In this document: positions 1 through 10,903 of the stretch, in pieces
Layout of the letters: the number at the start of each line of letters is the position of its first letter
Numbering within the stretch: position 1 is the first letter of the stretch
NCBI GenBank assembly: GCA_049487715.1
Contig: CP150575.1
Coordinates: forward strand, 496,001-560,000
Origin: Pycnococcus provasolii
Lineage: Eukaryota > Chlorophyta > Pseudoscourfieldiophyceae > Pseudoscourfieldiales
Direction: 5' to 3'
DNA: 64,000 bases
Translations under genes and position numbers: made by a program
The notes under the pieces: model-generated
Database searches by the model: none
The model's input: the letters and a program-made list of their open reading frames with translations, nothing else
Told to the model about the DNA's origin: nothing

Positions 1-1349
1 CGCTTCATCTCGTCCAGCTGCCCTGGCGAGTGGCCCTGCGTGATGAGCGTTCGATGCGTCTTCCAGCTCTCGGTCGTCGTGACGTCGAACTCGTAAATCT
101 CAGCGCTGCGCAGCCCCACGAGAAGGCGCTCGTCGCGCATGCAGATGCTTCGCACGCACGGCGATCGCGCGTCGTAGAAGCTGAGCGGCTTTCCCTGCAC
201 GTCCACGGTGTTCTCGAGGATCTTGCACATGTCGATGGTGAAGAGCTTCTCCATGCTCTGGTTGAAGAAGTTCACCTTGCCGTCCTTGCCCGCGGTGACG
301 ACGTACTCGTCCGTGCACATGATGTCGTGCACCGGGCCCTGGTGCACGCTCTCGTACTTGTTTATGCACTCCTCGCCGCCGCTGGCGCTCCACTGGAAGA
401 TGTGCCCGCTCTGCGTGCCGGTGACCGTCGAGCCGTCCTTGAGGAACTCGATCGAAAGCGTCGTGCACGGCGCGCCGAGCCGGCCGTACATGCCCTTCTT
501 GCCGACGAGGTAGCCGCCGTCCATGACCCAGAACTTGAGGTGCCGCACGCCGCCGGTGACGAGCCGGCCATCGTGCGGATTGTAGCGGCAGACGAACAGT
601 CGATTTTCGTCACCCTTCGAGTTGGCGACCATCTTCCTCAGGTTCCAGTCGTACACGGCGATGCTGTGCGCGTCGTCGAGCCCGACGGTGGCGAGGTAGC
701 GCCCGGTGACGTCGAACGCGAGCTGCACGACCGCGCGCTGGTGGAAGCCTCGCAGCTCAGCCGCCACCTGCATGGTGGTTGCGTTCCACACGAGCACGAT
801 GGGGTCGCGCCCAGCCTGGCCGGTGGCGACGAGCTCGCCCGCGGGATGCAAGGCTACACTGAGGATGTCGTCCGTGTGCCCCGCGAAGTGCCTTTGCACG
901 TGCGTCTCCCTGTCGTACGCGACGCCGAGCGCTCCGGCGGGGTACACGACGGCGCCGTCGCGGCTGATAACGACGCTGTGCCTCGTGTCTCTCGCCCGGT
1001 AGCCGTACACGAAGTCGAGCACGAGCCTATGCTCGGGCGCGGTGTGCGCGTTCGCCGACCTTTCGTACGCCGTGGGCGCGACAATCGCGCTTCGGCACGG
1101 CTGCCTTGCAAGGTACCCGCTTGCGGCGGACGTCTCGACCGGTCCATCGGCGGGCACCGGCCGTCGCGAGTAGCGTTCGTTCGCCTCCGCCTCGACGTCG
1201 CTGTCGTATCCCTCCTCCGCGTCGTCGGCCCCCGCCTCGCCGTAGTACTCTTCGTACAGCAGGTCTTGCGCGAGTGGGTCTTCGAGCGCGCCCTCTCCAT
1301 CTTCACCCGCCGCCCCCTTCTTTTTCAAAATGGACGCCGCCGCGCCCAT
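1..1349 (-). CDS. EML/EMAP-like HELP-WD40 protein, 3' end cut by window
   Basis: The minus-strand frame is open from ATG at 1349 to the left edge (449 codons seen). After an acidic linker, residues about 105-155 match the HELP motif of echinoderm microtubule-associated proteins (LDFVYGYRARDTRHS, then the ALGVAYD / FAGHTDDI pattern), followed by WD40 blades. The family binds and stabilises microtubules; in algae some members are ciliary. The start reads MGAAAS, a good N-myristoylation consensus, so membrane anchoring is possible (inference). The acidic segment at residues 30-60 is rich in Glu and Asp. The family assignment is firm; the localisation is not. Confidence 0.85.
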   Translation of the reverse strand, partial: MGAAASILKKKGAAGEDGEGALEDPLAQDLLYEEYYGEAGADDAEEGYDSDVEAEANERYSRRPVPADGPVETSAASGYLARQPCRSAIVAPTAYERSANAHTAPEHRLVLDFVYGYRARDTRHSVVISRDGAVVYPAGALGVAYDRETHVQRHFAGHTDDILSVALHPAGELVATGQAGRDPIVLVWNATTMQVAAELRGFHQRAVVQLAFDVTGRYLATVGLDDAHSIAVYDWNLRKMVANSKGDENRLFVCRYNPHDGRLVTGGVRHLKFWVMDGGYLVGKKGMYGRLGAPCTTLSIEFLKDGSTVTGTQSGHIFQWSASGGEECINKYESVHQGPVHDIMCTDEYVVTAGKDGKVNFFNQSMEKLFTIDMCKILENTVDVQGKPLSFYDARSPCVRSICMRDERLLVGLRSAEIYEFDVTTTESWKTHRTLITQGHSPGQLDEMK

Positions 1350-1693
1350 AGTCTATGCGTTGAACATGTCAGTCAGTCAACAAAGTGTGTTGACGAGTTG
1401 GAACTGCTAATGCCAAAGTTTGAATGGGAATCCGCGGCGCAGACTGGACGGAGGACGAGAAGCAGAAGCAGAAGCAGAGGGAGCAGTGCAGTGCAGTGCA
1501 GAAGTCAAACACATGATTTACACATCGTCGTCGTCGTCGTGCTCAACGAGGCTCATCGAGGTTGCTCCTCGTCGTCGTCGATTCGAATCATCAGAACGGG
1601 TCAGCGTGAAGTCACAACTCACTGCCCATTCATCGCTCACACGCCGTGCCGTCACTGTGATCGTTCTCCATGCCCTCTCCATGTGATGGGTAG
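1350..1693. other. Intergenic, likely promoter of two divergent genes
   Basis: This holds short repeats (GCAGAA and GTGCA units near 1455-1500, TCGTCG runs near 1525-1580) and no convincing coding frame. It lies between the start of the EML-like gene and a right-pointing exon. A possible first exon starts at ATG 1513 and ends at a donor at 1561, but this is a guess. Confidence 0.4.
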
Positions 1694-2080
1694 CGCCGAC
1701 TTTACGTCTTCGCACCGACGGCGGAGGCTGTGCGTGAGCACGAGGCACGCGGCGAGCGTCTCGAGGACGCGCTGAACAACGTCTTCGTTTCGCCGAGCGC
1801 TGAAGACAGTGCGCTCACCTTCGAGGGCTTCGACCGGCTCGTCGCCTGCGCGAACGACGCGAACTACGTGTGGACCATCCGGCCGGTCAAGTGGGTGCTT
1901 CGCCGGCCGACTGCGCAGATTCAGCACTTCGCACGCGCACTCACCCGAACGAGCCTGCGCGAGCTGGTGCAGTGCGTGCGCATGGAGAGCGACGCGCTCA
2001 TGGCGACGTACCGGTCACAAGCTGGCGTCCTCGAGGACGCGATGGCCGAACGCGCTGACAACAGTGCACAATGTAACTAG
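1694..2080 (+). CDS. Hypothetical protein, probable 3'-terminal exon
   Basis: The frame is open from 1694 to the TAG at 2080 and encodes about 128 residues with a helical look, including TIRPVKWVLRRPTAQ and LRELVQCVRMESDALM. It has no in-frame ATG; an in-frame stop (1691-1693) sits just before it and could be the AG of an acceptor (GATGGGTAG/CGCC). It ends 85 bases from the stop of the convergent gene, a spacing usual for real gene ends here. One possible first exon is 1513-1560 (MIYTSSSSSCSTRLIE, phase 0). I do not recognise the family. Confidence 0.35.
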   Translation, partial: RRLYVFAPTAEAVREHEARGERLEDALNNVFVSPSAEDSALTFEGFDRLVACANDANYVWTIRPVKWVLRRPTAQIQHFARALTRTSLRELVQCVRMESDALMATYRSQAGVLEDAMAERADNSAQCN

Positions 2081-2165
2081 TTATGTGAGAATGAAAATAA
2101 TTGTAAAACTACATTTTGTCAGGAAAACGGCGGCGGACCGCTGCGCGTCAAGCGCGCCTGCTGCC

Positions 2166-4127
2166 TCAGCCGTTCCTTCCGCCCGGGCCGTGGTAGTCGC
2201 GCAGAGCCTTCAGCATGCCCGCCTGCTCGTTCGCCTTTTTGATGACGTCGTTGCGCGACTTCTCGAGCTGGTCCGTGTGCACGCTCCGGTCGAACATGCC
2301 GTTGCCGAGCCCCTCGCCGTCGACGCTCATGAATGGCGGGAAGAAGCCCTTCTTGCCAACCATCAGCTGGTACGTCATCCGGCTCAGCGGGTTCGAGAAC
2401 GCGCCGACGAAGAAGTGGCAGCGGCTCATCAGCTCGACGCGCGTCACCTGCGTGAGTCCCTTGTTCTCGAGGTCGAAGTTGCTCAGCCCGGGAATCTTGC
2501 GCGCCCTCTTGAAGAACCCCTCGCTCTTCGCGAGAGGCACGCCGCCGGCGTACACAAACTCAAACTCCTGGCTGTACACCTCCGCGCTCATCGTGAGCGC
2601 GTCGTGGTTGTCGCTCACCATCAGGATGCGCGACACGCCGTAGCGCTTCTTGAGCAGCATCGCGAGGTCCATGTACCGCGAAAATGGCAGGCAATCCTCG
2701 ACGCCCTGCGCGAAGAGCTCCCCCGCGGCATTCGCGCGCCTCTGCTCCTCGAAGCGGCGATTGTGCGTGCAGTCGCGATGGTGCGAGACGTGCATGGCGA
2801 TCATCGAGCCACCTCTCATTCCGATGGCTGAGCTCAGCGCCTCGACGACGTCCATCGTCTTGTCGTTCAGCGTCCAGAAGAAGCGAGAGAGCTGGGACGT
2901 CCACCAGAAGAGTCCACGTGCAGTGTACGCCGCGGGAATGTCCTTCTCCGATATCGTCCACGAGCCCGCCTGCGCGCCCATCTTGCCGTGAGCTGGAACG
3001 ATGAGTGCTCGCTCGTTGAGGTCGTCGCTGCCGTCGCTGCCGCACCTCGACGGCGAGTCGAAGAAGCAGCTCACGCCCGTGTAGATGCCCTCGCAGAAGT
3101 CAGCCTTGCTCGTGCTGAGCGGGCTCTTCTCCGTGCGATCGAGGCGAGGGGAGAACTGAGGCACGTGCCCGCCCTTGTACGCCTCCGTGAGCGCGACGAC
3201 GGCGTAGTTGACGAGCATGGGCAGGTTGCTCAGCATTTCGTCGTTGAGCATGAAGATGCGGTAGTTGTACGGGCAGAAGTCGGGCACGACGTGCCCAGGG
3301 TCCATCTCCGCGTGGAATAGGCACGTCCTGCCTCCGTCGAGTCCGTTGAGCACCTCCCACGCCTCCTTCGTCTCGATGCGGCACGTGCTCGGCCCAGGCC
3401 GCTTCCACATGGTTCTCATCTCCATCTGCAGCTGCGCGCTCGGCGTTCGATCGGGTGCGTTCGCGATGGCCCCTGCGCGGCTTCCCACCTTGACGAAGGG
3501 GCAGGGTAGGAGCGCCTCTGGCGCGTACGGCAAGTACTGCGCCGTGTGGAAGTACGTGGCGTTGCACTGCTGTCCGAAGGTGGTTGGGTGTGCGCACTCG
3601 CATCCGCCCGGGTCTCCTGGCTCTGAGCTTACGGTGGTTTCAGGCTTGTAGTCGGCGAATATGGCGGGGTACCCGCACTTGGCCGTGACGCACTCGAAGT
3701 CCGGCCTCATCGCGCGCACGGCGGCCACCGTGTTTGACAGCCCTTCCCCGAATATGAAGACGAGCACGAGCGCGCACGCGGACACGGCGGCGAGTATGGC
3801 GAGGCACCACGACACGGCGTTCCACTTCGTGTCCACGACCTCCGACGTGAACTTGTTGATTGATCCGACGCGTCGCTGTAGCGCCTTGCGCACGGGGTCG
3901 GAGACGAGCGTGAGTTCTGCGGGCAGTGCGTCTTGCATTCGTTCGGGCATCTTCATGAACTTGTGTTTGATGAGGAACATCATGACGGAAAGCACGACCG
4001 TGTCCAAGAAGGACAAAGAGTCTGGTGCAGATGCGGATGACTCGCCTCCAACCACTGAAGATGAACCGTGGCCGCGAACCACCGAGGACGGCATCGACGA
4101 CGCGACGCGCATAGGCTTGAAGTCCAT
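2166..4127 (-). CDS. Fucosyltransferase-like type II membrane protein
   Basis: This is a 653-residue protein starting at ATG 4127 (MDFKPMRVASS); the longer open frame upstream has no ATG. Two hydrophobic stretches precede a large Cys-containing luminal region: a short one near residue 50 and a strong one near 115-140 (WNAVSWCLAILAAVSACALV). Near residue 450, SMIAMHVSHHRDC resembles the HxR-type motif of GT23/GT65-like fucosyltransferases. It is followed by ILMVSDNHDAL and by a HFFVGAFSNPLSRMTYQL stretch like the nucleotide-sugar end of that fold. A Golgi glycan-modifying role is inferred. The typical HxRxxD is not intact, so the acceptor, and even fucosyl transfer, remain open. Confidence 0.5.
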   Translation of the reverse strand: MDFKPMRVASSMPSSVVRGHGSSSVVGGESSASAPDSLSFLDTVVLSVMMFLIKHKFMKMPERMQDALPAELTLVSDPVRKALQRRVGSINKFTSEVVDTKWNAVSWCLAILAAVSACALVLVFIFGEGLSNTVAAVRAMRPDFECVTAKCGYPAIFADYKPETTVSSEPGDPGGCECAHPTTFGQQCNATYFHTAQYLPYAPEALLPCPFVKVGSRAGAIANAPDRTPSAQLQMEMRTMWKRPGPSTCRIETKEAWEVLNGLDGGRTCLFHAEMDPGHVVPDFCPYNYRIFMLNDEMLSNLPMLVNYAVVALTEAYKGGHVPQFSPRLDRTEKSPLSTSKADFCEGIYTGVSCFFDSPSRCGSDGSDDLNERALIVPAHGKMGAQAGSWTISEKDIPAAYTARGLFWWTSQLSRFFWTLNDKTMDVVEALSSAIGMRGGSMIAMHVSHHRDCTHNRRFEEQRRANAAGELFAQGVEDCLPFSRYMDLAMLLKKRYGVSRILMVSDNHDALTMSAEVYSQEFEFVYAGGVPLAKSEGFFKRARKIPGLSNFDLENKGLTQVTRVELMSRCHFFVGAFSNPLSRMTYQLMVGKKGFFPPFMSVDGEGLGNGMFDRSVHTDQLEKSRNDVIKKANEQAGMLKALRDYHGPGGRNG

Positions 4128-5297
4128 CACGCACGGACGGAGTATGTGTGGTGATCGAAAAGGTAACTTAAGATCGCACCAATGAGCCAAAGCACCTGTA
4201 ACCCCGAATCGAAGCAAGCAACTCCTCAGAGGCTCAGATCCTTGGGGAGGGTTTGCAAAATCCTTGCGGCCTCCCTCCCTTTGGGGTCACTTCACACATG
4301 TGTTGTGTTGTTTGTTGTTGTTCTTGTTGTACCACCTCAGGCAACGCGCTTCTTCGTCGGTAACTTATCTTACTGGTAACTTACTGTAGTCCTCTTTTAC
4401 TGTACATACTGTACTGTACCGTGGGAGAGAGTGAGCAGAGTGAGCACGGTGACTTTTTATTATTAGCACGGACCACCTGCACGGACCGGATTCCTTACAT
4501 AATGTTGGTAATGGTGGGAGCCACAAAGATACAGATGCGGTAGACCATAGGTATTGTATTCTTTTGACTATGCACTTGGACGTGACATCACTTCTTACAG
4601 TGGATCCGTTTTACAGAAAGGTACATACTGTAGAGTAGTGTAGACTATCAGGTTTGAGCGCGCGAGTGTGTGTCCGCTCCCTGTGCTGCTGCATTTCAGC
4701 ATTTGTCTTTGGAGGTGCGAGAGCTCTCCATGCTGCCATGGTAAAACGCGTCTCATCGGAGCGGAGGAATCACAGGACCTAATCACCAGTACAGTACATA
4801 GGTGTGTTGTGCACCCTCCATCTCCAGCAATCTCCTGACACCTGATCTCCAACAAATACCACTACGGGTACAAGGGACAACACCACACCACAAGGAGGGA
4901 TGCAGAGCCCAAAATATGTACAAGGCCTCTGGCAAGAAATAAAATTTACAAGGCATTTTACGGTACGGTCGGCTTCGAAGCCTTTCCTCGATGCCTGCTA
5001 TCAGCCATGGGGGGGGAGGCTCGACCAAGGCAAGGCAAGGGAAGGGACTCCCCCGGGGGGTTGTACGATAAAATAGTACTTCCACGAGCCTCCTTCATCC
5101 GCCGAACGACGATCGGGGGGGGCCCACCCACCCACTGCCCACTGGAGGGGGAGGGGGGAGTTCTCCTCGACGATCGATCGGACGGAGGGCACTAACTGAT
5201 CGATCCTCGACGAAAGGCTTGCACCGCTTTCAGCAAGTCGCCCCGGGGAGCTCGACCTCGACCTCGCACCGCAAACGTGCACGCTCAACCTGTCTCG
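4128..5297. other. Gene-free 1.17 kb intergenic stretch
   Basis: This is AT-richer than the flanking genes, with TTGTTG runs (near 4310-4330), GTACTGTAC-type short palindromes (near 4395-4425) and purine-rich G runs at 5005-5160. Open frames here are short and have no family signal. It should contain the promoters of the two divergent flanking genes. Confidence 0.5.
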
Positions 5298-6112
5298 ATG
5301 GCGACGCGACCATCGGCGATGGCCGTGCATGTCAGTGGTGTCAGGCCGGTTCCCCTGTGGTTCTCTCGGCCGTTATCCAGACTCGCGCCTCTCTTGATTG
5401 CACTCGCGATATCTACGCGATATCAAGGCGCGAACGCACAGCCGCCGCGCACCGGGTGGTACATGCTCGCAAGGCAAAACAACCTCGACAGCGACGTACT
5501 GCGACCGTGGACGCACGGCGTGAGCGACTTGAACACGGATAACGTCGACGCGCGCGAGTACTCCATACTGTCGCAACGGGCCAACTACGTCAACCCGGGC
5601 GACGGACGGTACGAGTTCGCGCTCTACTGGCCGCAGCTGAGAGGCTCGGCACTGCCGTCGTACGTGCAATGGAAGCAGGCGAGCGACCCGTTCGGATCAC
5701 TCGACGTCGACGGCAAGGTGAGCGACTTCCAGCTCAGCGACGAAAGCCTCGGCGCAGGCTTCGACGAAGGGTTTCGTGGTCTCGCGTCGGACACGACGTG
5801 GGCCACGCTGTCTGACGGCTACCCAGGAGGTCTCTGGTACTTCTCGTTCGGATACGTCAGAGAAGCGTGGTGGGCGCTGACGTTCGGGGAAGGAAGCTGG
5901 CTCGGGCCGTACTTCAAGTCCGACCTGCCGCAGAACAACCCGTGCACCGGCCAGACGATACGCGGCTGTGGCGTTCGAGCGACGGAGCTGTGGGTGCACT
6001 ACGACGCCAGCGGCGCGACGGAATTTGCCAAGTTCCTTGAGCCTGGGCCGCCCCCGCCGCCCGTGCCGTCCATCCCGCCACCTGGAACACCACAGCCTCC
6101 GACGCCACCGTC

Positions 6113-6143
<31 letters not shown>

Positions 6144-8636
6144 TCTCCACGGCCGCCGCCGTCTCCGCCGCCGTCTCCGCCACCTCTTCCGCCGCCACCG
6201 CCGCCACCCATACTGCCGCCGTCCCCGCCACCGCCGTCTCCGCCGTCTCCGCCGCCGCCGTCTCCGCCACCCCCGCTTCGCCCCAGCCCACCATCTCCAC
6301 CTCCACCCCCTTCACCACCACAACCGCCAAAGTCGCCGTACCCAGCCTTCCCGCCGCGCGCGCCTCAGCCTCCGCCCCCGCCGACGTGGCCGTCGCCGCC
6401 CGTGCCTCCTCCTCCTCCCCCTCCTCCGCCGCCGCCCAGCCCGCCGCCTCCACCACCGCCACCTCCACCGCCGTTTCCGAATCCACCGCCGCCGAGTCCA
6501 CCGCCAACTCCTCCTCCTTCGCCGCCTACCGAGCCAATCCCACCGCCCCCGCCTTCGCCACCTCGGCCGCCATCTTCGCCGCTGGCTCCTTTGTCCCCTC
6601 CCCCGTCACCTCCTCCACCCCGGCCGCCCCTGAAGTCTCCACCTCCACCATACGCACCTCTGCAAAAGCCGTCGAAAGGTGGTGGCGCCGTTTACCCTCC
6701 CACGCCTCCGTCGCCTTTCCCGCCGCCTTCTCCGCCTTCCCCGCCCTCTCCGGCCCTACCGTCACCACCCCTTTCGCCAATGCCACCGCCATTTATCAGC
6801 ACAGATCGACGCGTGACGTCGGAGGTGCTCGCGAGATCAACCGCGATCGCGGCGTACGTCGCGGTAGCGGGCTCAGCCGTGGTGCACGCTGCACTGGCGT
6901 GGGTGCCATCGCAGGCATCAGCCGCGGCGAGTGCTGCGAACGGCCCACTGGCGGGCATCGGGGCGACAAATCTGCTGATGCACGTGCAGTCCGTCGCCGC
7001 AGGAGCGTACCTGTTCCGTGCAGGCGCCGACCGATTCATTCCCGTGGAGGCGGTCGAGGGATACCGCGCCTTTGCTGAGGCTACGCTCGTAGCCACGAAG
7101 GTACCCGCGTCTGGAGAAGAGACGCGGCGTCGACGAAAGCTCGAAGGCACCTCCGATCACGGTGTGGCGACACAGTTGGAGAGTCGCGCGGTTCTGGTGC
7201 ACCGCGCCATGTTCTGGACCGTGCTTACATTTTTTGTGGTGGCAATCATTCGCGTTGCGCTTTCGCTGACGCAGCACCTAGATTCGGGAACGATCATGGA
7301 CTACCACACTGGCGAGGTGGTGGATTCCCCCGACGATACGACACCAATCGCCACGCTCTTCCCACGTTTCGAATTTGCCGCTGCGATTGCGCTGTCGCCA
7401 CCATGCATGCTCGCAGCGTGCGCGTACTGGTCTGAGGGTGGCGGCAAGTCCGAGGCTGGCGGCGTGACGGTGTTTTGTGCGGTTATGATCACGCTGCTTC
7501 CACTTGTCACGTCGCTAATCCTGGGAATGATCGCGGTGCTGAGTCGATCTCGATGCGCATTCCACGTGCTCGAAAGTGCTGCTCCCCAAGCATCAAACCC
7601 GGCGTCTCCCGGATTGGCATTTGCCGAGAAGATTGCTGGATCGCCCGCACCGTACACGTCGGGTAAGCTTGAGACGATGTCTCCCTTGCGCAGCGCAGCG
7701 CTCGCGGCGCAGGTGCAGGACAATGAGGCGTTATTGGCACAAAACGGGCTCACGAAGACGCACTTCTTTGCGAGCGACTTTGGCACGGCACCAGACTTGG
7801 TGGAGTTCCTTCTCTCCTCGCGCGTCGAAGGCTACTGGGAGACGTCGTTTGGCGTCGACGATGTCATGAACGACCCCGAGTCGCAGCAAGCGACGGATAA
7901 GAAACCCATGCGATTTGTGGAGAGGTTCGGCTTCGTGTTCGACAGCCTTCGCGGTCCGCAGCCTGAGCACATTACGGAAGACTGCTTCGACCACCGCATC
8001 TTCATTCCCGCGGTATTCTTCCTTCGTATTCTTGCGTGCGCCTGCTGCGGCGCGGCGGGCGCCGCAGACACGGGCGATGGCGCGCGTGCCGCCGCGGGCG
8101 CGTACCTGGCATTCGCGTTGCACCTTGTCGTGGTCATTCTGCTGGTGGCTATGCAACCTTTGGTGACGCGTCGTGCGATGACGTTCCGCTTCCTTTCGGA
8201 GGTTCCTCTGTGTATTGGTTACTTGTGCCTTGGCCGCCACTTCGACCTGGAGGGATTCCGCGACGGCGAGATGAGCAGCAGTCTGAATGCCGCGGCGATC
8301 TTCCACATGATCAGCATCTTAACGCTTGTTCTCTACACCGTGATTGAGACGGTTCGCGGCGTGGCTGTTCTGATGCTCGAGTGGAGGGAGAGGGTTATTC
8401 TGGATCGCCTGGCGACTCGCATTCAGCTTACCATAAAGGAACAGAAGGCTGTCTCAGTGGCTGACAATGCTCCGTTCGAGCAGTCAGATGGAAGGTTCGC
8501 GTTTGGCGTGTACGCGACGCCACCTGCGAAACCGGACACTTATGGCCGTCAGCCGACCCGAGGGAGCTTTTTGGGTATGGGTGGTGGCGCTGGCGCTGGC
8601 GCTGGCGGAGGTGAAACGGAGACGTTCCAGTTTTGA
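5298..8636 (+). CDS. Proline-rich HRGP-like multi-pass membrane protein
   Basis: The uninterrupted frame gives 1112 residues from ATG 5298; the frame is open further upstream but only with GTG. The order is: a hydrophobic signal or anchor (about 25-45), an ectodomain of roughly 200 residues rich in Trp and Tyr, a Ser-Pro/poly-Pro module of about 250 residues (248-499) of the kind seen in volvocine gp1 and pherophorins, then a C-terminal half with about seven or eight membrane segments. These include VVHAALAWV, TFFVVAIIRVAL, FCAVMITLLPLVTSLILGM and HLVVVILLVAMQPLV. The protein ends in a Gly/Ala-rich tail. A cell-surface receptor or wall-linked sensor is a reasonable inference; no enzyme motif is seen. 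Confidence 0.8.
6043..6795 (+). repeat. Proline-codon-rich low-complexity tract
   Basis: About 750 bases of CCG/CCA/CCT repeats with interspersed TCN codons encode the (S)P(n) module of the membrane protein. The opposite strand shows long but meaningless Gly/Ala frames because of this composition. Confidence 0.9.
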
Positions 8637-8649
8637 GATTGAGATTATT

Positions 8650-8770
<121 letters not shown>

Positions 8771-8880
8771 AACGAAAACATTTTGGGTGGGATGTGTAGC
8801 GGCGGGAGAGTATAAATAAGTTAAAGAATAAAAAATCTTAACCATCCCCATATACTATCCTGTGCAACCTCAAACGGTTT

Positions 8881-9288
8881 TTAGTACGTGACTGCGATTG
8901 AAATGCGGGAGCCGTCCGCTCCAGTGATGCCGTGCACCTCTTGGCTGTCATAGTCCCAACCCAACAGCGCCGCATCCCAGACATCCCACGCCTTCCCGCC
9001 AAATGCAAATGTTGCGCGAGCAGCATCCGCCTCCGTCGCGATCCACTTCACCGTCGGCACGGCACCGCCTCCACCACAATGGTAGGAAACGCGAGCCGAG
9101 AGACCCGAGAACGAGAGTCCGGCGGAGAACGGAGCGGTTCGGAGGGGGACACCGGGGGGTCGCAGACAATGCCCCGTACAATGCCGCGCCGTGTTGTAGA
9201 TGCCGTCGAGCGTCTTGAATGCGAAAATCGGGGAGGGAGGGAAATGTGCAGGAAATATACATGAAAAAGGTAAATAGTTACAGAACAA
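8881..9288 (-). CDS. Doubtful exon or gene remnant
   Basis: A minus frame ends at TAA 8881 with codon-like composition in its last about 70 residues, including TVKWIATEADAARATFAFGG and WDYDSQEVHGITGADGSR. No ATG exists in frame. A pyrimidine-rich stretch ending CATTCAAG could serve as an acceptor near 9210. It may be the 3' exon of a gene whose upstream exons I cannot place, or a decayed copy. No family was recognised. Confidence 0.25.
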   Translation of the reverse strand: MFCNYLPFSCIFPAHFPPSPIFAFKTLDGIYNTARHCTGHCLRPPGVPLRTAPFSAGLSFSGLSARVSYHCGGGGAVPTVKWIATEADAARATFAFGGKAWDVWDAALLGWDYDSQEVHGITGADGSRISIAVTY

Positions 9289-9837
9289 CTATACAAACTG
9301 TGGCTTTTGCTACTGCAAACGGAGATGTACGTGCTCTCTCTGGAGAATCCGCGCGCGTTTTGCTCAACAACACGCGCGCCCCTTTAACGGCGCGCGTCAC
9401 CACCGCGTGCCCAAACTCAAACTCGTAGCTGTCCAAACACTCGCGAATCGCTTTCCTGCACGGTCCAAGGTTGTTGTGAAGGTTGTTATCCTAACATTGA
9501 GGTGCCGCACACCTGTGCGGCCGTGCCGGACCGGGATCCCCAGGAGGAAACAAACCAAACCAGGACCAAGAAAGGATCCCCATCTAAGGTAGGAAGTAAT
9601 GCACAAAACAGAGACCCTTCCCCGCCACCAAATGAAATCTCGGTCGGAACATTCCACGGAACACGTCATCGCCGAAGGGTGCACAGAGGTTGACGCGGAA
9701 AGGGAAACCCGACGAACGTTGGTTTGACGCGTTTCGTTGGTTCTTCCGGGTCCCGGTCCGGCCCCTCCCCCCCCTGTCCTTTCCCTCCCTGTCCTTTCCC
9801 GTCCTTTCCCGTCCTCCTCATTTTCCCAACTTCCACC
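9289..9837. other. Gene-free intergenic stretch
   Basis: I see no supported gene. It contains CT-rich blocks (TCCCTCCTGTCCTTTCCC type, 9760-9815) just before a Kozak-like CACCATGG at 9835, which fits a core promoter and 5' UTR of the rhodanese gene. Confidence 0.4.
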
Positions 9838-10747
9838 ATGGCTGTTATCTTATCCACTCGTGCTCCCTCTGCTCGTGTTCCCTCTGCTCGTGCTCCCTCT
9901 GCTCGTGCTCGTGCTCTTGTTTCTTCTGGTCGTGCTCGTGTTTCCTTTTCGTCTCGTGTTTCTCGTCGTTCTTTGGTTACGTTTGCGCGTTCGAACGAGG
10001 CGTATAGTAAAGCATGGGAACACGCCTCCGTCATTTCCAACGCGCGTCGGAATGGCTTAGACCATCAACCGCACGAAGGCGGTGAGAATGATCGAAGGTG
10101 GTGGCGAGGACAACTCCGGCACGCCCACGCCCATAATCGTCGACGTGCGCAGGGAGTCGCACGTGACGCGCGCACCCATCGACGAGTTTCAAGACAACAC
10201 GACGAACGTACCCATACACAGCGAACGCGTCTTCGACGTCCTCAAGACGTGGAGCAGCCACGCGAACCTCAGGGACTTTCTGCTCTACTGGCCCACGGGA
10301 ACGCTCGTCAACTACGCGTTCGTCGACGAAGTGCTCGAACTCACGAACCAGGATAAAAATACACCCGTCATACTCGTGTGCAACTACGGAGGAAACACGA
10401 CGAGCGGGCCCACGTCAAGCCTGCACGGCGCCGCAATGCTCCTCGACGCGGGATTCAACTCAATCTACGTCCTGCACGGCGGGGCGTTTGCCACGAACGA
10501 CCCGAAAGAGCGCGTCAAAAAACTCACCGCACTCATGAACGGCGGCGGCATGACGGGGAAAAAGGGCTCGATTCTGCCAAAGCCTCTCTTGGCGTTTTTC
10601 GAGGAGTACAAGGAGTACCACCAGTGGCCGCGTCTCCTTCTGCTCGTCTCCGTCTGGTACGCCATGTTTTACCCGGCAGCGGCAAAACTTGCTCTCACCG
10701 TTCCCGCTGGTGTTCAGATGAAATTCACTGGGCTGTTGAACTTTTGA
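9838..10747 (+). CDS. Rhodanese-like domain protein, probably plastid-targeted
   Basis: The main frame runs from 10061 (first in-frame ATG 10088) to 10747. It encodes a single rhodanese fold with PIIVDVRRESHV at the N side, candidate catalytic Cys in VILVCNYGGNT, and a hydrophobic C-terminal helix (LLLLVSVWYAMFYPAAAKL) that could anchor it in a membrane. Upstream, ATG 9838 opens an Arg/Ser/Ala-rich segment (MAVILSTRAPSARVPSARAP) typical of a transit peptide, but in another frame. A donor at 9976 and the AG at 10059-10060 would join them in phase, giving an 85-base intron. That splice is my inference; the safe core is 10088-10747. Sulfur-transfer activity is plausible, with no known substrate. 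Confidence 0.65.
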
Positions 10748-10903
10748 TTTTACCTTTCCAATGCAAATTTTTTGTATAATCCTTCTAACGATTATTTCTT
10801 TTTTGTGTAACCGTAATCATTCATCATTCCGTCAAACGGTTGGCCATTCACAACCACATCACTTCGTACCACATGACGGGTCAAGGGTTAGTTAAAATTT
10901 TGA

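Noticed and set aside
30-1775. Long plus-strand open frame of 581 codons
   Set aside because: It is the antisense shadow of the EML-like WD40 gene; its text is Arg/Val/His-rich nonsense and the minus frame shows clear HELP and WD40 motifs.
5914-6507. Long Ala/Glu/Val-rich minus-strand frame
   Set aside because: Shadow of the proline-codon tract of the membrane protein.
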